Positions 37,333 through 48,896 of a stretch of DNA of 64,000 nt are shown piece after piece. Each line of letters starts with the position of its first letter. Position 1 is the first letter of the stretch. The notes below the pieces were generated by a model. It was given only the letters and a program-made list of their open reading frames with translations. It searched no databases and was not told the DNA's origin. The position numbers and the translations under genes were made by a program. Source of the stretch: Climacium dendroides. Lineage: Eukaryota > Streptophyta > Bryopsida > Hypnales > Climaciaceae. The stretch is from contig OX467083.1 in NCBI GenBank assembly GCA_950106755.1, positions 35,955,029 through 36,019,028 of the forward strand. Reading direction: 5' to 3'.

Positions 37333-40300
37333 ATGGCTGATCAGGTATGACAAGATAGTTATTAGGAAATAATTCCCGGTTCACAGTGTTAACATGGAAA
37401 ATCTGCGTCATTTTATCTTTGTACCGTTTGCAGCTTTCTGTGATTGCCCTGTGTGTTCTATTGTGTATACAGGGAAAGTCTGCTAACCTTCTTATGCTCT
37501 TCAATTATTGTTGCAGCTATTCAATTCCTGATCGTAATAACGTACGTTGTCTTAGTTTGTTGACTAGCGTGTAGCGTCCGGGTCTGTTAGCCAGAATTGA
37601 GTCTGAATTCCAATGTGTTGGAAATGTGTTACAGAGAGGATGGGGGGCATCGAGTGAAGACACGGATGCCAGAGACATAGAGACTCTGGTACAGCAGCCT
37701 GAGTCGGCAGATGACTACGTAATACTCACTGTACCAAATCCAAATATGAGATGGACTGTACTGTCTTCTGATCGATATCTATCAGTGGCGAAAAGAAAAT
37801 TTAAAAAGGTCGAAGCTTATGGTCATATACGTTACTTTCACAGGATTTTAGCGAAATTGGTTTACTGAAACGTCGATCAGATCTATACAAGCCCTTGTGC
37901 TTACTTCTAGCTACTCGATCACAGGAAGTCTGAGTAGGCCATCACCCCGAGTAGGCAAAGTTGCAACGCATACTTACGCCTGGCAGGCATGTACTGTACA
38001 CTCCATCCAACGTGCTTGTTTAGAAACTTTAGCTTTATGAAAATCTAGCTCTAAGCAAGGATGTGCAAGGGGAGTACTTGTACATGCCAACCAGGGTCCG
38101 TGCAGTGCACACTGCACACTGCAAATTTGTCTACATGGTGGTACTGGCTTCCGGGATCCGTAACTGACTCCCTGTGATCGAATAGATTACAATTTACAAA
38201 GCTCAATCTGGGTACTTGTAAGTCTCGAAAGTCCTAGATTTTCTTAGAGCTCCAGGGACAATTTTGGCGAAGAGAAGTGACTGAGTCCCTTTGAGCAGCT
38301 TCGACATTGATTTGTCATCCGAGTGGCACTCAATGGAATTGCTGATTGAAACTCAAATGCTGTCTCTCACGAACTCCAAATCTGCAGGGGTAAGTTAAGA
38401 AATCAATGTGGTCAAGAGTTTAGGGTCGAGTTTGGGACCAGGCAAACGGCCACGTGAGCGTTTCAAAGTGGCCTAACTTGGCTGAAATATACCCAAAGAA
38501 GAAAATAATATGACCGTGGAAGCTTATTTGCTATATAACGCAGGGAGTTGTGCCCATGGGTAAACAGAAGGAAATTAATTAAAATGTCTTGTGGTCTCAC
38601 TTTTCCAGGACACTCACTGAAGGATCACAAGATTACTAGGTGGCTTTTGCAACATTATTTTATCCACCCTGGTCCTCTTCTCTTTAGGAGTTAAGGTTGA
38701 TGGCAATGTTGCAAATCGATCCCTTGAAGGTCAAGGGGGAAAGGTTGATTACTTGATTTTAATGCACTAACAAGGTAATTGAAATATAACCTCTTTGTGA
38801 AAATCACAAGGAAGTTATATTACTTCTCATTGTGGGATTGAATGCACCAATTCCCCCTTTCTTTTAGGTGATTTGAAGCATTTTCTTCCACAAAGAGGCT
38901 TTATCGTGTTGATTGGATGTTTTAGTCAATTGAGAAAAGTCAATTTGGATTTGTTCTTGATGCATCTTAATTAATTTTATCATGCTGATTGGATGTTTTA
39001 GTCAATTGGGACAAGTCAATTGGAACTTGTTTTCTACTAACCTTTTTTCTAGATTGTAAAAGTTCAAATATTCATAAATTGTAGATTTTAGTTGTTTAAA
39101 CAAATTTATAATTTTTTAGATTTCTAGAATCTCCAAATTAAAATTTATGAGTTAAAATTCTTTACATCTTAGAGTATCAACTAACAATTCTTATGAGTTC
39201 AACGTCATGGTATCCTCAACAATCAATATGAGACAATTTCATCTTATAAAATCTACCAAAGATTAGGTGAAAACAACATTAAAATATAAGATGCGTCAAT
39301 GTGCTGTAGAATCTGCTCACAGGAGACTTCTAAACTTCACTGTGATCACAAGGGAAAAAACCTGGAGTTCCCCCACTTTCACAGGGGGAGCTGATCCAAC
39401 TTCCTTGTGAATGAAATGTTTACCGTTAATGAGCATAATTTGACTCACTCTCTAGATTGCGATGAATTTAGCAGCGATTTTGACGGCACTTCTGATTAAA
39501 ATTTAACATTACGTACTGTCTGGATTTTGCATACCAGGAAGATTGAAGAGACAATTGTCAGCTATGATTGAACACTTCTAATTGTTTCTTTTTCTGATCC
39601 GATTTCTGATCTTTTTCGTGTTAAACAATTTCTGTAGACAATTGTCGATATCCATGTGCCTGAGATTTTCAAAACGCCGCGCAAAGTCCACCGCCTCCAC
39701 AACGAGCTGCGCAGAAAGTTCAGTAAGAATTTGATTCTTTTCTTAATCCTACATCACTAGTTATCACTAGTTCTGATGCATGTCATGCGTAGATTTCAGA
39801 TTGGGGAACATGGTTATCATAGTTCTAATTATCTTGGGAATTTCAATCAACGCTTGCTGTGGGGCAATTGCAAGAAATACTTGTACTATTTAGTGTCACC
39901 CATTGCAAGGCCATATGTTTTGGGGCCATAACTTTTGCTTTGTACCTTTAAAAGATCCCAAATTCATTTCTAAGGTATATATGACATTTATATCTATTGA
40001 ATAATTTCTTCATATTTATAAAAAAAATTCAATGTTTTAAAGTAGCCCTAATTGAAAGTCACCCTAACTACTAGAAAGGGGTAGTATGAAATTTTGGTTC
40101 CAAAAAAAAAAATCTAAAGTTAAAAATTGGGATTTAAAGTCACCTATCAGGATTACATAAATGGATCAAATGGTTTTTTAAAATACTATTTTGCCATCTT
40201 ATACGTGTGTTCAAAGTGTGCTATCTTTGTATCAATGTAGAGATTATAAGATTCTTTTATGGGGAATTTAATTAAAATGACGAATATTTTGTGATTTTGA

Positions 40301-40802
40301 TATCCTATAGTTCAAATCAGGTAGTTTGAAATCTAGTACACTAATAGATTTTAGACTGTCCGGTCTGAACTATAGGAATGACATATTGTGAAAATGACAC
40401 ATGAAATATCACCATTTTAATGAAATTCCCCATTTTTCATGAAGATGTGATTAGTTGATTAGAAGTGCCTGAGGTTGAAAAAATAGATTATTTTCATTTT
40501 AGTTTTTTAAAAATTTCTTTTTCTTTATTCTAAAAATGTGGTCATTGCAAAACCATTGCAAAACTATTACAATATCATCCTTTTATACTAGTTTCCTGTG
40601 ACAATTAAGGAAACTAATTTTCTAGCCACGATGGAATTGGTTCATTGGTTGAATGGTTGCAGATATAAATGCAGTGATCGAACGCCCTCAAGACTGCAAC
40701 GTGGCCGACGTCATCCGGGTGGAAGGCTACGGTATCGATCTTGACACTTTGCTCACCACCGTTCGGCGCTTCGATTCACGGGCCTCAATTATTATGAACT
40801 AA
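37333..40802 (+). CDS. Hypothetical 136-aa protein, four exons
   Basis: Exon model: 37333-37344 (MADQ), 37635-37808, 39638-39722 and 40663-40802, all joined at GT-AG sites in frame (411 nt). The first 60 residues are acidic then basic (SSEDTDARDIE..., DDYVILTVPNPN, AKRKFKK). The last 75 are compact and globular (VHRLHNELRRKF, VADVIRVEGYGIDLDTLL). No signal peptide, membrane helix or known motif is visible and I do not recognise the family. The last two exons are GC-richer than their introns, which supports coding. Intron 2 is ~1.8 kb with a direct repeat, and intron 3 carries a MITE. Exon 2 can also read on to a stop at 37868, giving a shorter alternative product; skipping it keeps frame too. 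Function is unknown. Confidence 0.5.
38901..39036. repeat. Direct repeat of ~53 bp inside intron 2
   Basis: The block 'tgattggatgttttagtcaa' with flanking sequence occurs twice about 76 bases apart, with a few differences (gagaaaag against gggacaag). It looks like a local tandem duplication within the long intron of the unknown gene. Confidence 0.75.
40261..40431. mobile_element. GGGAATTT-ended MITE, copy 3, inside an intron
   Basis: The ends are GGGGAATTTAATTAAAATG and, inverted from the right, GGGGAATTTCATTAAAATGG. The inner inverted repeats include 'ttttgatatcctatagttca' and its near complement 'tgaactataggaatgacat'. It lies in intron 3 (39723-40662) of the four-exon gene, on the AT-rich side. 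Confidence 0.75.
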
Positions 40803-41195
40803 CTGCGTACCGACAGCCATAGCCGCAAATTCATTCATATACCGAGTGTACTTACGTATCATTGTGTACGTAAATGGGGAATCATCGACCCCTTTCATTG
40901 AATTTCTATATATGTAACGTAACTACATAGTTATATATAACCAGCATGAGATCGAGCATGGATGGGCTTAAGTGTGCATAGTCAGCTTCCCTGCTGTGTT
41001 GCCTGGGGGTAGAAATTGCTCGCCAGAAGTATGTGATTCATATACGAATTTATTAATAAAACAGTACACTCAATCTTGAATGACCGTACAGAATTGCACA
41101 TTGCATGCATGTCTTCAGGATTTGTCAAAGTATGTACTGTATTGTACACATCTGAAGACTCGTTCGCACTGGCAAGTCAAGTCTTGGACTTCTGA

Positions 41196-41371
41196 CACAA
41201 GGAACTTGGGCTGGTTCACTAGGTAGTAAATGGTACTAAAAGAATTCATGGTGAATACTTTCCTAACAAGGAAAGTCAAGGTCAACATCCTTATTTGGTA
41301 AGTATTCACCCCAATTTCACCACAGTATTTGTACCATTCACTACCCAGTGAACCGGCCCAAGTTCCCTGTG
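41196..41371. mobile_element. CACTA-like MITE, CACAAGG type
   Basis: Long terminal inverted repeats: CACAAGGAACTTGGGCTGGT on the left and, inverted from the right, CACAGGGAACTTGGGCCGGT. Both continue into TTCACT(A/G)GGTAGT(A/G)AATGGTAC. The flanks are TGA and TAA, so a 3-bp duplication is only partly kept. The CACA(A/G)GGAA start resembles the CACAGG family upstream, but the body differs. Confidence 0.75.
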
Positions 41372-42959
41372 TAAAGTCACTTACCGTGAAGTGGTTTCAC
41401 TTTTCTATTGGACCTACTCTATGGGCCCTGTGGGGCTACCTTAATTTGTGGCCACTCCACCAGTGCAGAAAGTAGATAGATCAACTGAAGGTAGAATGAC
41501 GTACACCCAAACAATGATACGGATGACACTCAGGATGTTGTTTAGCTGAACGGAGCACCCGTCCATGTAATTCCAAGTTTTGGTGTCATTTTAGAGTGTC
41601 GTTTACCTCTCTACTAGTGCTCTAGCTCACAAATCCGCAATCAGATCTCTTGTACATTAAATCATCCAATTTGGTGTCCTGTGTGGATGTGTAGATGTTC
41701 AAATTTCATTGCTAAAGATTTAAAGCAATCCAGTGCGTTGTGAACTGAATTGCAAAATTGTATATTTTGCAAGGATCTGCAGGTCTGCGCTTGCACAATG
41801 GATTGCATTCTTGAGACTCTCCTGTCTCACCCGTATCTACTTCACATGCTGCTGTGGGTGACATTGTGACAAAGCAACCTTCACGAATGATGGTTGTAAC
41901 CCATTTCATGTAACTTCTATGTTGTTACACTGGCATGATTCAGAACTCCAAAATTGTGACATTGAACTGCACAAAGATCTAAAATTCGGAGTTCCCAGAC
42001 GCCCATCTGCAAAAGTGTCAATGTGACGTGAATTTTCTGCCAATATAACAAAACTGGCATTAACGTAGAGCTAGCTGGGATTCTGTCCTGCACAAAACCT
42101 CGTGCTAAAACACTTCTGGGAGGCCAGTCTCACCGCCTGGATTAATCTTATATAACTTACCGGCCGGTACTCAATTACTCTCCATTCCGATTAGAAAAAT
42201 CGTTGGATTAAAATCATCATTCTGGCTTCCTGCATAAAATAATCAGAAATAGTGAAATACTGCCTCAATTGAAAGTGTACAGAAGATGGTCATATCAGAT
42301 TATCAGTTGAATTGGAATGTTTCAGAATTGAGAATGTAAATCCAAGTTACATCATGAGATATTTATACTCCATATTACGTAATTAGTATAAATGTAATTA
42401 GTATAAGAAAAAGCCCAACTACAAACTTCCAAGATTTGCATTTTCAAGGTAGGAGTTCCCTTCACCTTCTCTCGAGTAAATATGAACAGTGTGTCTTGTA
42501 CATTCTTTCAAAAAACATTGAGATATCTTAGGGTTACTAGGATACTTCAACAAATCACATATACTTAGTCATATACTTAGTCTTAGAGAGTTACTATATA
42601 GATTGTTTCAAATAGTCAAGTGATTAAAGAAGTTTGACATTTAGACAATTACCAATCAGTTCTGTAAAAATTGTATGGCTCATTTTAGTATAGTACTATA
42701 GTCATACAATGCCATCAAAGTATATGACTCTTCTAAGGTTGTATTCAATACTTAGAATGAGACCCTTGGAGGGTATTGTTGGCCAATCAAGAAGAGTTGC
42801 TTGATTACACTACCAAACTAGGCCACTCCCTTCTTCAAGCTAAATGTTAACTTTCTCTGAGACCTTCATTTCTTTTATCAGTAAACTTAATCAAATCAAA
42901 ATCACTTAGCACAAACTTCACATTTACCACAACTATCTAGTAATGGTGGCCTATGAAGT
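41372..42959. other. Intergenic region between MITE and Mutator-like element
   Basis: No supported gene. Short frames lack motifs. The sequence becomes AT-rich towards 42.7 kb. Confidence 0.5.
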
Positions 42960-43033
42960 GTGATGCCCCCCTTGGCACTAAGTCCCTCGTTGCTTTCAAA
43001 GAAACGTCAGGGGATCCACTGCTGTCCACACAA

Positions 43034-43186
43034 CACAGGGGTCTCATATTCAGTTCCCGGTGTTAAAATTCCCGGTGAGTCCCACTTTCCCCTGTCTTTT
43101 CCCGGTATTCCCAGTGTAAGACACACTGGAAAAAGTGGGACTCACCGGGAATTTTGACACCGGGAACTGAATATGAGTTTCCTGTG
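43034..43186. mobile_element. CACTA-like MITE, CACAGG family, copy 3 (TSD caa)
   Basis: The left end is CACAGGGGTCTCATATTCAG; the right end is the complement of CACAGGAAACTCATATTCAG. CAA is duplicated at 43031-43033 and 43187-43189. It sits in the left terminal repeat of the Mutator-like element, and the uninterrupted right repeat shows a single CAA at the same place (50932-50942). 153 bp, non-coding. Confidence 0.92.
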
Positions 43187-44503
43187 CAACTTCTTGCCCG
43201 AAGAAGGAGGTTGATACCCACTGCCCAAGCCTTCCTTATCTGCTCGCACAGTTGTTGCTTCACTTTTCGGAGTTTCCATTGCTCCCGTCTCTCCCGTCGC
43301 TCCTTGCAATTTGCGGTTAGGGCAATAAGAACCATACACCATGAGCAGTAGTATATGGCTATAGAGTGAGTGGCTATACACTACTACTTACGATGTATGG
43401 CTCTCACTGCATTGGTCATGCACTTTGAGTAGTAATGTATGGCCACCAATTATTGTTTTAATTTTGAAATGTGAGTTTTTACTTGTTTAAAATATTTAAA
43501 TATTTTTAAATTTAAATTTTTGCTTGTGAGACTTAAATGTGTCACTCTTTGAATATGTTATATTTCAAAATTTTCTTCATGTACGTCAAAATGTATTTTA
43601 AAAATCAAAAATCAACATTGGTAATGAATTTTTATGAAGATTTAGGATATTTTCCTTTCCAAAGATTGATTATTAAATAATGTTTGTTCATTAGTACATG
43701 TTTTCTATAATTCAATGGAGATTGTATTTATTGTTGTTTAGGTGTACTTTGTAGTACATATATACATTTATAGAATTTTTTTGAAAATTTTGGTCAATAA
43801 GGGATTCATTTCACTTACCTATATCTTTTTCTTTGTGAATGTTATATTTCCAATTTAAATAAGTGTATTGAAAAGTAGGCATTTCATTATGTAAGCATAC
43901 ATTGTCTTCCGTAAACGAATTTGAAAACTTTGTTGATAACAAACTTTCTATTTATACCCTTCCACTTTTCTACTTTTCCACTTTTCTAAAATAAGAAGAA
44001 AGAAAGGAGATGAAACCCTAACAAGCTCTTCATTTTCTTCTTAACACTTAAACTTGTTTCTTTAGAGGCTTAGACTTGTAGAGAGAAGTTCTTTCTTAAC
44101 ACTTCTACAAAGCTTATCATGATATTCCTAACTATATATTTTGTTTGAGTATTGAGCATTTGTTTTAGGGGTTGCTGGGAGGGACTTCATTTTGTTTCCA
44201 ACACTTCCTCTTGTTGCTTTACAAATTTGAGGGTTGTAGAAATAGTGTTATTTTAAACACTTATAGGATGCTTATGATGATTTTGTTTTTTCCGAGTTTA
44301 GGATATTGAGCATTTTATTTTCAAAATCTTTGTAAATACTTTAATCTTTTGAACATTAATCCTTGTTTTGTTAAAGATTTAGAGTTTAGGATAAATGCTC
44401 TTCTAAACACTTATAGAAAACTTATTGTAATCTTTTCTTCTCTGGATTTAGGGTATTGAGTATTTCTTTTTTAAGCTTTGAAGTGTGTTTTCACGGTTTC
44501 ATC

Positions 44504-47500
44504 ATGGAGGAAGATATTGACTTCAATGAAGATGTTTCTTGTTATCCTATTAATTTTGAGGATGATATCGACTACGTAGTTAAAGTAGAAGACATACTTC
44601 ATGAACCTTCAGGAGATCAAGTGTCCACTTCTTTTGCAACAATGGAAGATGCCTACTTCCATTTGTCTGATTTTGAATCAATTTCTAGTTTTCATGAAGA
44701 TATAGAGTACATGTGGAAAACAGATGATGGAGGGGAATCCAACTTCATGACTATTGACTTACCACATTTTCTAGATGAGCCTTCCAAACTTTTTTTCCAT
44801 CATATTTCTATAGAGTTTTCTACAAAGTTCATTCAATTTACTTTTGCAAGTAGAGATCTTATGATTCTTTGTATACAAAGTCAAAAATTTCCTACCTTCT
44901 ATGAGATTCATGAAACGGATAGAAATTTCCGTTCACTTCTTACAAGCCATGGAAGATCTGTACATATTGATGATCCTCTCCACACTCAAGTATGATGGAT
45001 GAAACTTTAGAATACTTTGAAATTAATAGAAACTGTTAATGGACTTGGTCTTTTTGCTTCAAGTGATACAAAAGGAAGAGAAATATTTCATTTTGGAATG
45101 TGGTCATCTATAATGTCCACTTCATATATCACACGGTTGTCATATCGGACAGAATCTTACTGTTCACGGACGAATCAGGCGAATCAGAGTTGACTGGCTA
45201 CAAACTTTGGAGGCCAATAATTTTTGGAAAAATTATTCAAATTGGGCATATGAGATGTTTTCAGCATCTACAGAAACATCTCATATGCCCAATTTGAATA
45301 ATTTTTCCAAAAGTTATTGGCCTCCAAAGTTTGTAGCCAGTCCGATTCGTCCGTGAACAGTAAGATTCTGTCTGATATGACAACCGTGATATATCAATCC
45401 TAGTGATAAGCATTTATCACTATGTGACACAATTTCTGCTATACAGAGTAAACACGTCATGAATCAAAAGATTGAAGACATTTCTCAACTGCATATTGAG
45501 AATTGTATTAAATCTTATTTATATTATCAACAAATGAAATTTTGAAATGAGGTCCATAATATCCCTTGTGAACTTGTTAATGACAGACTAAATGAGATAT
45601 GCAAGACTCATACTGTAGTGAGGCATGTTGATCAGTCAAAACTTACAATGCATTATAAAATCACTTATTACCAATGTCATAGAGGTGAAAAAAAAATATC
45701 AAGAAAGAAGAAGGAAGATATCTACATTTCTACATATAGAAGAGAGAGTAAGTCTATGAAATGTCGATGTGAATTTTAAATTAAAGTGATGGTGCCTCTT
45801 AAAAACAAAAATGCTCAACAAATTCAGAAATCTTCACGGAAGCATTTGTACATTCAAAGTATAGTGAAACTAACAAAATGTTCTTAACAATACATCTATT
45901 AGTTTTCTTTTTTGCGACGGAGAATTTAAAGCATATGATATCTACATCTATTGTGGCGTTGAGATCCGTTCAAGAAAAAATAAAAATGCAAGCCATGGTT
46001 CCAAAGATTGAGCATACAACATATTGATTCTTTTTTATACCAAAAAAAGTTGAGTAACTATCATACTTCATGAAATTGAATGGTACTTACTTTATTTCCT
46101 TTTCTTTAAGTGCATACTTTTATACCTATTTTTTATTTGAAATTTCATTGTACATATTTTTTTAGATGCATTGAGAATCAATGATTGGGATGTTACCAAC
46201 ATGGAACTCATTAGGCTTCAAAAACAAAGAAAGGATATTTTTATCAAAAATATTGTCCCGACCATGAAGATCTAAAGCAACACCCTTTCATTGTTGTCAT
46301 CTAAGACGACTCTATGAGCACAAATACCAAACAATTCTCAAGGGGTAATTCATGGACATTTGATTCAACTTTCAAGACTAATAATTATGACTTGCCTTTG
46401 TATGTAGTAGTTGTTCCAAACCAAGATGGAAAAGTCATGCCAGTTTTTTACATGTTATGTACTAAGGACAAAGATGGGGGACATGAAAGAATAGCAATAG
46501 AATTGGCATTGACATATGTTTTCTCCAACATTGACAATGCCCGACCTTCCACATTCATTGTTGATAAACATTGAACATCATTGAATGCTATACATCAAGT
46601 TGTAAATAATAACATTCATTATTGGAAACATGGAAGACTTGGAGAAGAACAAGTTGCAGGACGCGTCCTCTTATATTGATTTCATGTGATGAAGGCATGG
46701 AGTGAAAATCTTCTCATGCGTGTACCTATCTCAGATAAAGAGAAGGTTTGGCAAAGCCTTCATGTACTATTAAATTGTTCACGAAAAGATTATTTTGAGA
46801 AATACTTGACAATGTTCCATGCAGACTTTGAGCACATACTTGGAGTAAAAGAGTATATTAAATTTGGATGGGCAGATAGTACAATGTCGTAAAAGAAGAT
46901 GTAGCCCAAATTTGAAAGATTATCTCAATATGGTGGTGTAGATACTACAAATCATGTAGAGAGGCATTGGAAGTGGATAAAATACACCGTCTTATAAAGA
47001 AAGGTAAATTGATCAATTCGAGATTTGATTATTGCCATCATTGGAAGTGCAGCAAATGGAAGTTGCATTGGAGGGCCTACTCTAGTGAACCACTTCAAAT
47101 AAATTCAAGCTATAAGTGAGTTTTTTTAATGTGTTTTAAGTTTACTTCTTTATTTTTGAAATACAACGAAACTTGTAATTGTGTCACAATTAACATTGAA
47201 TTTGTATTTTTTTAAACTATAGGTGATTTAGGAAGGTTCTCTAGATGGACAAATAATAAACTACATCGATGTTGTTTAGCAAGCGTACAAAGACTATTTG
47301 AAAAGTATCAAAGTGTACTTGAAGATATTTTAGAGGAAGTGGATGTCAATCAAATGATATTCCGCATGACAAGCAAAACTTCTCCTAATACTAAGTACAC
47401 CGTGTCCCTAAACACTCATTTTTGTGATTGTGCCTATACTACATCAATATGTAAGCACATTTTTGCATTAGAATTAACAATAAAGAGGTATTATCAGTAT

Positions 47501-48130
47501 TTGAATGATAATGAACCTCCATCTTCTAGTGCACATGTAGAGTGTATTATTGAATCTACATTACTAGACATCGAGATGGAAGACTTTGTGAATAATAGTA
47601 CACCAAAAACTAATGATGGCAAAGATTTATTGTAAGTTATCCGTGATATAGAATCTCTACTTTTAGAAATAAAGTCAAGTATTGGAAAATATAACAAAGA
47701 AGAAATGAAGTACAAGATTGATGCCATCAAGGGATGTATACATTCTATATCAAAGCCTTTTATGTTTGAAAGACCCTCTCGTATTACATTCCCAAGCAAA
47801 GGTTCTATTGCATCAATTCAAGAGAATGTGCAATGCACTAGAATGGGACATAGTAGAATTTCAAAGAAGAAAGACATCATGGAAGAAGAGAAGAAGTCAC
47901 TTATAGAATAAGTTCAACCTAAAATGACACCTCCACCTCACAAATTGGTATCAACCTCGAAAAGGAAGAGGACTATTTTCCCTCGAATTTCGAAAGTCGT
48001 TTGTGATAAATGCTTCATAAGAAGTATAATAAAGAAGGGAGATACAACAGTGTCTTGCCATAATTGTTGTAGGCATTTGAAATGTATTTGAAAGAAGTTG
48101 ATGGACTTTATAGAATACAATGTATTTGTT
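44504..48130 (+). pseudogene. MULE transposase pseudogene with SWIM zinc finger
   Basis: Segments of one transposase can be read along the + strand. The N-terminal acidic part begins MEEDIDFNED (44504-44995). A short part resumes to ~45120 and after the nested palindrome (~45397-45780) carries YYQCHRGEKK. The MULE catalytic core (46314-46890) carries DSTFKTN, LPLYVVVVPNQDGK, HERIAIELAL, WKHGRLGEEQVAG and FHVMKAW. GGVDTTNHVERHWKWIKYT follows (~46930), then an intron-like gap (~47119-47221), and a SWIM finger CxCx6CxH at 47423-47458. The C-terminus has a Cys-rich CDKC...CHNCC segment (~48003-48090). Several stops and frame changes split it, including stops at ~44993, 46572, 46890 and 47633, so it cannot make an active enzyme. 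Start at 44504 is favoured by context; the intron limits are approximate. Confidence 0.87.
45132..45388. mobile_element. Near-perfect palindromic hAT-like MITE (TSD ATATATCA)
   Basis: ATATATCA is duplicated exactly at 45124-45131 and 45389-45396. Between the copies, the ends are CACGGTTGTCATATC and its complement, and the arms stay complementary for almost the full length (left 45132-45260, right 45274-45388) around a 13-base loop. The left arm has ~14 extra bases with a small 'cgaatcag' duplication. The 8-bp duplication suggests the hAT superfamily. The element interrupts the MULE transposase pseudogene. It would fold into a long RNA hairpin if transcribed. Confidence 0.9.
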
Positions 48131-48163
48131 ATTTACATGCCAAGTATGGTTATACAATTGTGG

Positions 48164-48896
48164 AGGCTAATGCATTAATAATTTTAGTGAACCATTACAT
48201 TGTCATAACTTTGATGTCCATTAAAGTCTTCTTCAAAAGTTGGTGTGTATTTGATAACAAAAGGTGAATCAATATTTATTACGAGTGAAAAAAGATTGGC
48301 CTATGAATGTATTAAAGAATAGTAATATAAAATGAAATTGAGTTGTAGAATGAAGTTAATAGAAAGTGCTTTTACATTGTGTACCATGACATAGCATCTC
48401 TAGAAATAGAGCATGTACAATTATATAGAACTTACACATGAAAGTACAATGTACTTGATATAGACATATTCATGTGTCTACGTTCCCTTGAATATTGAAT
48501 AAGTACCTAAAGTAAAACATGCAAATCTCCATGTATGCATCTATAAATATGTATATGAAGTTAAACACCTTACATAAAGTATGGAACTACATAAAAACAA
48601 ATAAATATACTACATACATAAATGATACAATTACAATGCATCATTCACAAAAAGAAATCATAATAGTGAAAACATATTGTTTTCAATGTGAATATTAAAT
48701 GAGGAGTGGAATTACATCATACAAATTCCTATGTATATAGCAAAGAATTTATTTATGAAGTTAAACACCTTACATAAAGTATAGAAGTATGTAGAACCAA
48801 AGAAACAAACTACAGACAAAAATGACACAATTACAATGCATCATTAAAAAAAAAACTTTATAGTAGCAAAAACAAATTCTTGTGAATGTGAAGTAC
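48164..48896. other. Spacer between the two convergent genes of the Mutator-like element
   Basis: AT-rich sequence with an internal duplication: 'gaagttaaacaccttacataaagta' type blocks occur near 48557-48582 and 48757-48782, and 'atgatacaattacaatgcatcatt' type blocks near 48622 and 48822. This is a ~200-bp tandem duplication. No coding frame. Confidence 0.6.

Noticed and set aside
43063..43381. Overlapping frames near the left end of the Mutator-like element
   Set aside because: They run across a MITE and the transposon's terminal repeat and have no protein features.
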